The notes below the pieces were generated by a model. The model was given only the letters and a program-made list of their open reading frames with translations. It did not search any database and was not told the DNA's origin. Positions 23,930-36,900 of a DNA stretch of 64,000 bases are shown piece by piece. The position numbers and the translations under genes were made by a program. The DNA lies in NCBI GenBank assembly GCA_963978905.1, contig OZ022256.1, positions 37,310,001 through 37,374,000 on the forward strand. The letters run 5' to 3'. The number at the start of each line of letters is the position of its first letter. Position 1 is the first letter of the stretch. Source of the stretch: Trichostrongylus colubriformis. Taxonomy: Eukaryota; Nematoda; Chromadorea; Rhabditida; Trichostrongylidae.

Positions 23930-24758
23930 TATTACCGTAGTCATAGCACGGCCACGCTATTCAAGGATATCAGATCAGGGTGGCTCATGCATTTCTTAGA
24001 TCAGGGTGGCTCATGCATTTCTGCCCCACTCCCGGTTCGATAGGGTACGTGGCAGCAGTGAGTCAGTCAGAAACATATCTGCTGACTCCTCTCATGAAAA
24101 GTCAATAAATAAAATAAAGTTAATCTTTATTTCAGGCTCCAAAAGCAGCTAGCCGGAAAGCTTGCCAATGCGCTCAAGTTTCTTTCGCAATATTTTGTTG
24201 ATCTGTTTGAGTCTTTTGAAATAGAGAAAAATAGAAACTAAGCAAAGAAAATCCGAAATGAAGGAAAATAAAGCAATGAAACCCTCACATTGTTTTTTAC
24301 ACACTCAAATTCTGACTGTTAAAATGAAAAGTTCGAAAACTAGCTCAATACAACGGTCAAATGGCTAGAAGTAGACGTAGGATACGGTCACTGCTCTTCC
24401 TATTCAACTGCACTCTATCTCCACCAACTATAGCCATCTCGCACGCAAAGGTCGCGTGCCTCACGACGCAAAATCCTGTCAAAGGCACACAAACATATCT
24501 GTTACTACCAGGAACTAGCTCTATCGCAGCAAACAGAAACACTTGTATTTCACTGTTTTTTTTACTTGAAACTATACTTGTTTTCCTTACACCCTAACTG
24601 CTTGCCTTGCAAATTCATGCCCATTCTTGCGAGATTGGTCACGTAACCTCCCTCCCACCCACATAACGGGGTCTCCATTGATAAACCTCGTCGATGAAAT
24701 GGAAAAAACTATTCACGACAAATGTGTAAACATACTCCATTTTAGGACCAAGGAATCC
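23930..24758. other. Upstream region of the receptor gene
   Basis: No coding evidence. A 27-30 bp unit containing GATCAGGGTGGCTCATGCAT is repeated in tandem at about 23968-24022. A pyrimidine-rich TCCATTTTAG ends at 24745, 13 bp before the receptor ATG, and could be an SL trans-splice acceptor or a cis acceptor. Confidence 0.5.
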
Positions 24759-24905
24759 ATGGAGGTGTTTTATCTCAATATTCCGTGGAAGATAAACGAA
24801 AAGGAGTACAACTGCAGTTCAAGAGACCTTTATGAGTGGAGACGACGGGGTGCTGTCGATATAGTCCAGGGGACGTACTTCCTGGTACTCGGCACAATCT
24901 TTACT
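24759..24905 (+). CDS. Srt receptor exon 1 (N-terminus, TM1 start)
   Basis: 49 codons, phase 0 at the donor (TTTACT|GTAAGC). The start ATG at 24759 is the first after the TTTTAG acceptor-like site. It encodes an extracellular segment with NCSS (possible glycosylation and the family's conserved Cys), YEW, then the first hydrophobic helix. Confidence 0.85.
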
Positions 24906-27900
24906 GTAAGCTGCACAAAGGCTATAGCAGTAGCTCTCAGAGCTCTACAGAGCATGGAGTTCAAAATTCGATCGCATAGAAAGGGTATGACGTAATCATT
25001 CCAGTCAATTTATATACTGGTAATGATCGCTTTGATGCGTGGGAAACTCCTGTCTATTCCCTGCTACAAACTGATGTTCTTCAATGGATTCACCGACATC
25101 TTGTGCCTGATCTTGTGCTCACATTTCGTTGCATACTTCCAATACGTAGTGTTTGAATTTTTATTTTTGGTTTCCTATGTTTTCTAGATTTCTTTTAATT
25201 CTTGAATACACACAACGTGAGAGCTCATGTCTTGGCATTCTTCAGAACGGCACGGTGTTCTGTAGCAACGTGGTTCTCAGTCACATCATCGGACATATTG
25301 CTTGGAGTGAGTTCTTTTCTTCCAAACAAGGGCGATGGTCACGTAACCTGCTAAGGACTGAGCATCAGATTAAAAGGGAGGGATAGGGGTAATTTCGTGA
25401 CGAATATTCATGTATATGCACTTCTCGCGGTAATCTTGGAAGGGTGCTCCTTTAAAAGTAGAGCTTCTAAATTACCATTGCATGACTGCACGAGCTCGTG
25501 AAGGTGCTCGGCGATAAAAGTGAGAAAACAAGGTAAAGAGGCAGGCTACAGAGAGGAACAAAAATCAAGTGGGTGCTATAGCTCTAGAAGATCGGTTCCG
25601 ACAGGGAATGCTTGTTTTTCTAGTCGCTGTTTGAGCAGCCTCCATGCTCTAATAAGCGTCCGCAGTATTCTGGATGCAAGGTTCCAGTCAATCTATTTAC
25701 CCATAGAGGGGAGTGCGGTACACCAATTATTGCGAGTTATGGTTCTGAAGTCCCACGGATCGTATGGTTAGCTGTGGTTTTTTACATCTCCTGTAGAACG
25801 GCCACGGTGACCTGGGAGCCTTCCCTTGTAAGTACGGGATCTCTTCCTGATATAACGCGATACTAACCAGGGATGGATTACAACGTCCCATGGAATTTTA
25901 AAAGGTTTAGGTGGAATCATCGAGTCTTGGATGCCAATTACAAATATGAACCAAAATTGCAAAATGGCATTATAAACCGAGTTATGATGATTCAAAGTTT
26001 GCATGCGATTATTCATCTGCGGGGCATGTCTCTTCAGCGGGGCTAACCTCCCCGGAGAGAAGCTGATATGGCTTAGTGATAGTACTTTCCCTTCACAGAT
26101 GAGAAGTCTGGTTTCGTTCCACGCGGTTGCTCAGGTTTTTGCACTTTGAGTTTTGGCCTCAATGAATGCATCTAGTTCGATCCTTGACGCTTTTTGTGTA
26201 GCGTCTGACTGTAACCGTTTGTATCTTTGTATTCAAGACTGAATACTTCCGCCTGATGTTTTCTACTTTCGATGAAAAGAGATCAAAACCTACTCCAAAC
26301 TGTCAGTAGCAACACCTCACAGCATCAACATCGGAGAAACATCTAATGAGATTTCTTCTTTATTCCCTGCATATCAAACTTCTGCAGACCAGTACCATTC
26401 ATCGCATTCGGTACTCGAGTGTATTTTAGTCCCGGTGTCCTTAGCGCGCGACCCTGTGTTACTTCGCAAATGAATGTGTTTAAAGACAGTGTTCGCGATA
26501 ATATGGGTGACAGGGAACGCTAAAAGAAGGCATGCACTGAAAAATTACGGGGCTGAAAGGCCGATGTATGGCGAAATCCCCCGCAAAAGGCGCCCCCTTG
26601 AGCTGTGGCGGAGGCGGCCTCGTCAGGGCAAGCCGCCTTGGACAAGGGCAGCCCGCCTCCAGGCGACGTGATTAGGGGTTGGTCACGGTGCGGTTGGTCA
26701 AGGAGATCGGCAGGATTGAATGTATCGAGCGCGCTTTCTCACTTTTAGCTTGAAACTGACCACATGAAAATAGATGCTGTCGCATTTCCGAACATCCCTT
26801 CATGCTTACGTCTTGGTAATGCCAGTGGAAAACCTATGCGGACTATCCGCGTCTTGACGGAAAGGTCGTCCGCGCCCAGAACCAATGGTGGGAAGGGGTT
26901 CTATTTCTTGGGTTTTTGGCCACTTCCATTCGTTTTTTCTCCACTTTCCTGTTACTAGGCATCTTTGCTTTCATATTAACTACTTCTTATACTTCTCGTC
27001 CGAATTTTCGCGAAAGCTGCCTTTAAGGGACCAAATTTCCCTGGGGAACCATTTTCTTTCCAATTCACAATTACTTGACCTGACTCTCAAAAAGTACTAT
27101 GGTCATGGATATGTCACTTTTCTTCCAGACAGCAAAAGCATACGTACCAAAGAGTTCTACCGCAACAACTGCAACAAGCCCGAAAAGAAGCAGTCATTAA
27201 TTACTTAGCAAATGCTCCTGACTTCTCCTTCGTAAATGCAATGCCACCTATGTTTCCATGGGCATCCCACCTTTCTGAAGTCAGAGTTAAATAACGAGTC
27301 GTCGACCAGAAAATTTTCTTCATGGGTAATTCACTCCTCTGAATAGGTTCATTTTGCAAAATAATACTTGACTCGTGCGCTACGGCCACTGTGTCCCAAG
27401 AAGCTTGATTACCAAATGTGGTGAATGATGGTGGTCAGAAGAAGTCTGATATGCGGCAAACGAAGAAAAAACCTCTTTAGAGGCTTTTTACAATGTTGAT
27501 GCATGAGGGGTGTTGCTAATGGCATCTTACTAGGGAAGGTATTTTACTTCCCATGGAACTTTGGAATGGGACCCAAAGGGATCGATAGAGTTTCGAAAGC
27601 TGATTATAACCGTGAAAACCAAAATTGCTAAATGGCATTCTGAAGCGGGGGGGGGGGGGTCAAGTTACGAGGGGTCAAGGTTTGCCTGTGACTTGCCTGT
27701 GACATCTAAATGGCGAGGCGCTTCGTCATCAGCATGACTAGCGGAGATCCACCAGTAATGGCCTCCGTAGATCAGTGGTAGTGTCCCCGGTTCTGTAGGC
27801 GCGAGGAGGTGGGTTTGCTTCCCGCCGGTGCGGCTTTTTTGCATTTTGTGTTTGATTGTCAGTAAGTGTTTTTCTTTCACTTCTAAACGTTTCCTTGTAT

Positions 27901-30900
27901 GATATTCGCGCATAGGGGGTCGAATTACCCCTCTGTGCAAATTTCCAGCCGGCTCCAGTTTTTGGCCCAACTTCGGAAAATTAGGGGTGGCCAGGGGTTA
28001 AGCAGGTTTTTTGAATTACCTTCCACAAAAAATCCTGCAAGCTGAACGAGATAGCCTAAACATACCTATCACACTTGCCCATCCACTACACGCACGTAAC
28101 AAGCGCCGAATAAGAGCATTTGCTGGGCAAGGGCCAACGACTACTCCTTTGTTAGATGGGTGGCCAGCCAAGAGCCCATCAATTTTTCCGAGATTTGGTC
28201 AAATTCTCGAATTGGCTGAAAACTTGTCCCATAGGGTTTTGATCCCCTGAACACGAAAATCTCACTGGTTTTGCGTGAAAACGTATGGCTCGTGCGCTAT
28301 GGGCTCCCAAACATACCATGAAAGGTATTACTCTTTTTTTAAGAAAAACCTTCATAACTTTATTCAAGTAATTGTTTGACAGATTCTGAATACAGATTTG
28401 AGATCAGCATTTAAAAGCGCGCACAGTGGTATGTGTCTCATCGCAAATGGCCATTTTGACAAACCGTCTGATGGCAAAGTGCCTCGCCAATGAGGTGTCA
28501 CAGGCAAACTTTGACCCATCGTAACTCGCTTCAGGATGCCATTTAGCAATTTTGGTTTTCACGATTATAATCAGCTTTCGAAGCTCTATCGATCCCCCCG
28601 GGACTCATTCCAAAGTTCCATGGGAAGTAAAATACCTTCCCTAGTTAGAGTGGATTTTTATCTTTTTAATGTTGAAAGTACAGATACTTATGGGCGAAAG
28701 TAATCAGCCCCGAATTCAAAAGTGCATACAGTTACAGTCAGACGCTAATACAAAAAAGCGTCAAGGATCGAACCATTCATTGAAGCCAAAACACAAAATG
28801 CAGAAACCTCAGCATCCGTGGGGAACAAAATCACAATTCTCATCTGTAAAGCGAAAGTATCACCACTGTGCCATATCAACTTATTCTAAGCAAGGGTCAG
28901 CCCCGATGAAGAGACACTGTCCCGCCGGTGAGTTATCGCATGCAAACTTTTACTCCTCCCAACTCGCCTAAAGGTAGTGTTGGTAATTTGATTGCTTCAT
29001 TCCTTCCATTCTCTGATACTGATCGGTGGACGTGTTCACCGCGAAAGCTTACACTTCAAGCACCAGTCATTCGATCGGTATGGCACTAATACGATACGAT
29101 AAGTATCATTCTGCTAGCACGCTCATTAGTCTACGCCTCAGTCATTCTTCGGCAAAACTGACCATAGGATGCGGGGTGTCATACAAAAGTGTCAGGTGTT
29201 ATCCGTTGCGCCGTTTCTACAGCTCGGAGGCGCGCTTTTTCACCGGGATTTCGCCACAGATAGCCTCAGACCTATAGTTTCCACATGAATGATTTCTTTT
29301 AGGGATTTCCCAATGACTATATTACCCCTAATGATGTGTTTAAGAACGCCATTCTACAATTTTGGTGTTCATATTTGAAATGAGCATTCGAGACTCCATG
29401 AATCTGCCAAGGCCTCCTTTCAAAATTCCATGGGAAGTGAAAACCCTCCCCTGGTTAGTATCGCGTGAATCAGGAAGGGAGCTCGTACTTACAAGGGAAG
29501 GCTCCCAGGTCACCGTGGCCCTACTAGATGAGATTTATATGGTCTAACACAGTTTTGACTTATAATCTCAAATCTGCCCTCCAAACGCAGTTGTGCTAAA
29601 CGCAAAAGCCTGTGATATATGACGCAACCTGCATTACAGGCCTTATGCTATTTGCGAAATAGATCCTTTGGAGCCTCGATGCCCTAACGGTTAGCGTGTT
29701 GGGCACGACAACAAAGTTCGGTTCCTTGATGTAGCCATCAGAAGCTTGCAAACTTCTTTTACTTCTCTACAGAGGTAATCATGGCCCACACTAGTGCGCT
29801 ACATCCTTCCTCCTCACTATCGTGACCATTGGAGCCAAGACACCAAAATATCGCTATACCGTCGACTGGGTAATGACGAAAAAGGGAATCATCATCAAAC
29901 ATATCAATTTGGCTACGAGGTTGCATTTGGGTTGCGTTAGTGGCGAAATGCAAATATCTTATCCGCTTAACGCGAAAATCCTTGTAGGTCCTGTGTTTGT
30001 GGGTCCTTACCATAGGCACATGCTTACAAACAAGACTCATCATCCGATCCTTTCACACGTGCCTTCAAATTCAGTGAGACTTTCTCATTACGAGTGTGGA
30101 AGCAGCGTCTTCACTTTGTGGAAGGTTACTGACATACACTTTCTTTAACAAATCAGTAACATGCAAAACGATGCGATGTCTGTACTCTTAAAAGGGAAGG
30201 ACCCCAGGTCGAAGTGGCCATTCGCAATGGGATACATAGGATCCGACGTATTTTCGGACGCTGATCCGAACCTGTATTCGAAACTTGCAGAACGATTCTC
30301 TGAGTGGAGTTATGGAGGTTTTTTTTTGAAAAAACTGTGCTATTACATGGTAGGTTAAGCCCATAGCAGGCGAGCCAGACGTTCTTGCGCAAAACCAGGG
30401 CGATTTTCATATTCAGGGAGTCTAATTACCCTAAGGGACAAGTTTTTAGCCATTAGAGAGTTTGACCAAATTTCGGAAAAATTCACGGGCTTTTGGGTGG
30501 CAGCACATTGAACAAAGGAGAAGTCGTTGACCCTTGCCTAGGAAGTGCTCCTATTTGACGCTTGTTTCGTACATTTAGTGCGATGGGCAAGTGTGAAAGA
30601 TATGTGTAGGCTACCTTGTTCAGGTTGCAGGGTTTTTCGTAGAAGAAAATTCAAAAACCACCACTTCACTCCTTGGCCACCCCTAATTTTCCGAAGATGG
30701 ACCAAAAACTGGAATTGGCTGAAAATTTGCACAGAGGGGTAATTCGACCCCCTGTGCGCGAATATCATAATCTTTTTAGGCAACAACGCCTAATTCGTGT
30801 GGTACGGGATTCCTTCGACTTAGTATCCTTCCCTTGTGAGTAATGTTAGTGGTTATAAATAAAGTGGCAGAGTAAATGATGGGTGCGATAGGTACCAGTA

Positions 30901-33900
30901 CAAGGAAGCTTCCAGAAGTGGAAGAAAAGCACTTACTGACAATTAAACACAAAATGCAAAAAACCTGCACCGCCGGGGAGCAAACCTACGACCCCTGTCT
31001 TGCAGACCCGGAACACCACCAGTGAGCCACTGAGGCCGTTGCTTGTTAAGCAAGCGGCCGTGCTGATGAAATAGTGCCACGCCAGAGAAAAACCTCCATA
31101 ACCTTGCACAGAGAATCGTTCTGCAAATTTCGAATACAGATCCGAGATCAGCGTCCGAAAATACGTCGGACCATATGTATCCCATTCCGAATGGCCACTT
31201 CGACCTGGGGTCCTTCCCTTGTTAGTCGAGGAGCTAAACAAGCCTCGGGGACAAGCTTTATTAGAGTGATGAAATGATCTTGCCATAGAACCGTAGCCAG
31301 GGAGGGTTCTTTGGCCACGGTTCTATGGCGAGAGAAGACCTTTCACGCACTAAAGGAATGTGAAATTTGTATACTGTAAGACTCCCTGACTGCAACTTTC
31401 CAACCAGAAGTCAGGGTGGCATCTTTCAGTGCCTGTAGCGCACTGGTGAGGGCATGATCACCCCTGCAGAGGTGTTAAAGCAATTCGCAGGCTTTCTGGA
31501 GGTTCTTCGAGGAAATCAAAACAAGCGCATATGTCATGGAACCGAACATTGCTTGCGAGACTCAAGCCCAACGCTCTAACCGTCACCCCATTGAAGCTCT
31601 GCCGGGATAATCTCGCAACCAGCACAAGGCCTGTAATGCTGATTGCGCCGTATACATAGGCCTCTGTAACAGCGCTCCTAAAATCGTTTACCAGATTTGA
31701 AAAGCATATTTTAAATCATCGATCGAAACTGCATGAGGCCATATATATCTCATATCGAAAGTCTACGGTTACCTGGGAGCCTACCTCCGTCAGTTATTTT
31801 GCAAAAATGTGAGAGCGGGAAGCTGCTTTTTGATTTTTCGGTTCTGCTCTTGCGGCGTTATGTCTGCTGCTCGGTCCCAGATCAAACTTGTACGGCACAC
31901 ACCGACCTTCGCGAGTCATGGGTCGTATCGCTGTCGTATTAATGTAGTGAATTTCCTCATCACCGTGCTTCATTTTGTAACACAAAATAATTTGTGATAG
32001 GAAAATCAGTATAGTGATGCGTTTTGAGTATTTTGACGTATTCGCTACCGCGAATGTGACCAAAATGCTTTGCAAGTGCATATGAAAGCTCTATGACAAC
32101 ACCGATGGTTGCAGTAGAACAGTCAAACGTGAAACATGCAGAAAATTACTGTTGCTATACATAGTGTCGCTTGATCACAGTGCAGCCTGTCGGCTTCCAC
32201 AAAAGACTGGAATTCGGCTGGGAATACTGCTGCACAGGGAACACTTCTTAAGATGGGAAAATAAGCTCGAGGATAACCGATTTCAAGAGAGGCTAAAAAA
32301 TATTTTAACAATGGTGCAATTTTCAGGTGCTTGGCTTGGATCTAGCTTTGGCGCCGTGGTGTTGGCTTTCAATCGGCTTGTGGAAATGATTCCGTCTATG
32401 AGTGCTATGCGCTTTCTTTTCACAGGTTCTTGTTCAAGAAGTTTGCGCACGGTTCTCAGTGTGTATGTCGTTAAGACAGAAAAATTGCGCAGGCGCGTGC
32501 GGCGTGCGGCGATTGCGCACGAGTTGTACAGTTCCGATTGGGGCAGCGCATTTGCGCCAGAGCTACAGTGCTTCTACATATTGGGATCTTTCGTTGTGCT
32601 TAGTTTCTTTTGTTAAGCAATCGGGTTTTACTAGTCGCGAACATAAGGGAAATAGGGAATAAAGTGAAAGTAAGTGTGTAAACAAGACTAAAATTCAAAA
32701 ACTTTCTTTTACGTATCTGCAAACTACAATTCGAAGTATATGAAAAAGTGCTAGCGTACTAAGGGGAAGATCCACTTATTGTCGCGCTGTCGTCCCTCAC
32801 TCGAAATCGCTCCACAATTATCAATTTGTACAACCAAGTGTATTGATATTTTTTAATTTTTGATAACTGCTGTTTATCGCCGCAGCTCGCGATGCGAAAG
32901 TTACTATAAGGATGCTGAGTTATGGGCAAAAGCTTCGGTGCCGGACGGGACTCGAACCCGCACTTCATCCTTTCCGGGATATGTGCTAATCCATTACACT
33001 ACCGACACCATCTTCACCTTAACTCAGCTTTTTGAATGGTATATTTACCATAGCTTATCAGCACTCACACGTATAACGTGTTGAGCCGGTTGGGCAATAT
33101 CGGCATCGAACCGTGAAGCTGAAAGCTTCATGCTCAGCATACTTATAGTAAACAAGTGTATAGTTTTACCTAAAGGAATCGTCCACGGAAAATGAGTTTT
33201 TTTGTTACCCATATGTTTATGTTGTATTTGCCTAATGTTGGCCTCATGCAAAATTTCGCGCGAAAAAATGTGAATCTGGCTGAGATACAGCACCACGAAG
33301 TGCGGTCCAGGAGGGCGGGGCCTCCGTGTAAAAGCCTCGTTCTGTCGTCCGCCGTGGTCGGAGACGCATTGTAGGAACAGAGGGTTACGTAAACAGTCCC
33401 ACTCTCCGTTCCCAACGGTGGCGAACGACGGGACGAGGCTTTTACACGGAGGCCCGCCCACCTGGACCGCACTTTGTGGTGCTGTATCTCAGCCAGATTC
33501 ACATTTTTTTCACGTGAAATTTTGCATGAGGCCAACATTAGGCAAATACAACATAAATATATGGGTAACACAAAAACTCATTTTCCGTGGACGATTCCTT
33601 TAAGAAGGTAAGAGCTCCACCCTGAACCAAGGCTTAGGCTGAACTAAATTAGCACATAAAAATGTTAGGCTACGGAAAAAAGACATACAATGTCATGATG
33701 CGGATAAAAGGCTACATATACATTGAAGCCGGAAATTGCCCCAATCAGAAACTGGCGACTCGTGCGCGAACATCGCGGGCGCGACGCCGGTCGCGATTTT
33801 TCTCTCCTAGCGGCATACGCCCTGGTTCTCGGTGCGATGCACACACAGTCAACAGAACCATTGCTTCTGCACCACACCTGCAGTACATTTGTGGGATCAG

Positions 33901-36900
33901 CTTGACAGGAACTTACGCACGCTCATTCTAGGTAAATTCATCAATATTTGGATGGTCATATGTGTTGCATTAATGGTTGGACGTATGTTTATAACAAGGC
34001 CAACAATATACAATTCTGCTGTGGGTGCATTCACAGCGACTCCGTTCATCTCCGACGACACGCAATGGGTAGATGTTTTTCTTTCAATAAAATAAAGCAT
34101 TAATATTAGCAGTTCGGAAAGTTCTTGAGGTTCCGAAGTTCCCAGACTGTGAACAAATTTTGGCTCTTCCCTAGGGTGCTTATGCCGGCTTCTCGCTCCA
34201 GTCAAAAAGGTAGCGTTTGTTCAAAGCGATTTTCCAATTTTTTAAGGTCTCTAAAATAGAATAAGTAAACGACAGCTTCACGCCATGTCTCCTACATCCT
34301 TCTACTCCGGCTCAAAAAACACTCACTTATTAACCGCATCGCTCTTGTTCACTACAGCTTCATGGATCCCGTTGAAACTAGTACGGTTGATAAGTACTGT
34401 AAGAAGCTCGCGAGATACTTCGCAAATTTCAGATCATAAGCTCAGTAACAGCTACTGCAGACCATACGCTCAGAAATGGCTAGTTAGAGGGGACTTATTT
34501 TTCTTTTTGAAAAGACCTGGCCCCATATTGTACAAACAGCCCTGGAAGGGTTGAATGAATGGAGCTGCGAAACTCCGCTAAATCTACCATAATATATGAC
34601 ATGGTCCCACCGCTTGCCATTTCTTCAAGCGTCTGACCGGCTTTCTTCGGGAGAAGCGGTACTGAACCCAATATGATGTTGGAGTGAATTTCAACGTATT
34701 CATCGTCATCAGACCTCCACAATTCTTGTCAACCTACCAGCTAGCAGGATCTGCTGATCCTTACGGTTCTTATTTAGATGCATAAAATTCCATTGAGCCA
34801 AAGTATGTGCATATGAAATTACAGGTCGAGAACCGCAAGAACTTTCCGAACAATTCAAAGGAATCTTCCACGATATCACATGATTCTTATTCTTCTGAAA
34901 ATCACTCTACTGACTAGAGCACACGAACAGAAACACGAAAAAAACGTGATTTTTTCTTTACTGAAGCAGAAATGGAAAACTGGAATTTCCGCTACTTTTC
35001 CGTCCACAACATTTGGAGCCGTCAGCTGCCAGAGCGCATTTTAAGTATGCGCACTCACTGATGAGTTCCTTGTCTCCTACCCCCTGGTCATGCGAGTGTC
35101 GCGTTTTTGCTTATCAGCTCTTTAGCATCAAATTCACTGAGATGCCTTCACTTCGGGGAGATCTAATTCAACTGAATTCTTGTATATGGACGAAATCTTT
35201 GCATAGTATTAGGTACACTCATCAGTGCTTACTGCTTAGTGCTTACTCAGTAAGCACTTCATAGTAAATAAATATAACACAAGAGTGTGAGTGATGGAGA
35301 AACTTAGATTTCCGTGGACGATTCCTCTGATAATTGCTAGTGTCCTCGCTTTATACCGCGCCCACATGATCAATCCACGATGCAATTACAGGAAGTAGCA
35401 CATTACGTTTCCGTTTTGCTGCCTATTCATAACATATCAGTGATGGCTGCACTAGTAATATTTTATTCAGTTATATGCTGTTATGTCATCAGGATAAGCC
35501 GTGTTGCCAACACATGCATCGATAGGGTGCAAATACAAGTATGCTGCCATAATTTCAAATGCTCTCACGCCCTTGCCAGCTTGAGCAACTGCAGTGCGCT
35601 AGTCATAATCGAGTTATCACACATCACCTGCGAAACTTGAATTTATGCTTCTCGAGCGTTAGTGATGCCGACGTTCATTCCCTATCAAGCTAATGTCGCA
35701 CAATGCGATCTGATCACGCTCATGGTGAATGGATGTGAAGCGGCGCTAATACTTGCTTGCTTCAAATCCAACATCAAAGAAGCCATAAAATAACCGGCTC
35801 CTCGGAATCCGTAGGTGGTTGCAGCAGGTCGATTGGTAACTATACGTTTCATCGCTCGCGTGAATGAGACTGTGATTCACACGCATTGTTCCATATCCCG
35901 GAAAGCCTCTGATCTTTGATAAATCATGGAAAACAGTAAATCTCCTTCTTCAATACAGCGAATACTGCTGCTTTATAGCAACAACGTTCGATAGCGCTGT
36001 CCACATCTTCATCTGTTTGTAAGGTGTGTGTTTTTGACGTGTTGGATAATAGTGGAATAACTGTGAGCTCAGCTCAGCTCACTTAATTTTCTTTGAGCTT
36101 CCAATTTGATCACTACCTTAACGAGTGCTTAGCAGCAACAAAAAGGTTAAAGATTGGGGATTTCTAAGGTATCGGTCTGAGAGCAGGGCTATATAGTGGA
36201 TCAAAATATTCTTTTTCACATTCTGCTACCACTATCAAGAGCTCATACAGTTCTTTTCCCATGGCCTGTCAGGCGTGACCTACGGACTGGGGGAAGTGGA
36301 GTGTACACTGATGGCTCAGTTTAGATTTGAGGTTGGTGATTTCGGAACTCTTTGTGCTTTCATCAGCACCCTGAATCGGATCGAAGGAAAATTGTCATTA
36401 TCGAACATCTCTCAGCCTCTCGGGCAGCAACCCACCAGGAATGTCACTCTCCTGCAGTGCTATGCTGTTGAAATCATATCGACTTTGAATGCTCACTAGA
36501 CCCATACACAATGAAGGGAGAAAACGAAAATAGAAGAGAATGGAATATGTAGTGGAAGAAAGCAGCCCCGTAAGCCGAAGTGTTTAGGAATATGAATTAA
36601 GTCTACCGAGTGTTTAGGAGTATGAAATTAGGCCTACCGAAGAGAAGATGTACTTATTGCAAATGATGTGACTTTGAATTGAAATGGCCCTTCTGGGTTC
36701 ACAAAAGCAGACTCTCCTTAGTCCTCTGTTAGAGGGATTCGCCAGTATCCGCTACATAAATCTAGCGTTGAAAAAATGTTTTCCTGACAAAGTCTGTAAA
36801 ATGGCTTGTATTGGGTTGGGGAATAAGTCCCCGCCGTTTTTTTCAACCCCATTTTTCACATCGTTTCTTTTATCTTTTGACAAAGCTCATATATGTTTTC

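Larger units (their letters stand above)
25867..29454. mobile_element. Foldback element with nested insert (F7)
   Basis: The ends are CCAGGGATGGATTACAACGT and, inverted, CCAGGGGAGGGTTTTCACTT. A tRNA-like module in each arm (26062-26130 +, A box TGGCTTAGTGATAGT and B box GGTTTCGTTCC; 28810-28880 inverted) and GTCAAGGATCGAAC-type blocks pair over about 400 bp. Flanks are TAA on the left and TTA on the right, and the flanks themselves continue the palindrome. F4 and repeat R1 lie inside. Confidence 0.7.

Noticed and set aside
33170..33603. Frames of 133-138 codons on the minus strand
   Set aside because: They lie in a foldback MITE and exist because both arms are near-identical inverted copies.
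35392..35788. Exon 6 reading through as the 3' end of a first, separate receptor
   Set aside because: The frame meets TGA at 35638-35640; splicing at 35538 to exon 7 gives a complete receptor with correct phase.
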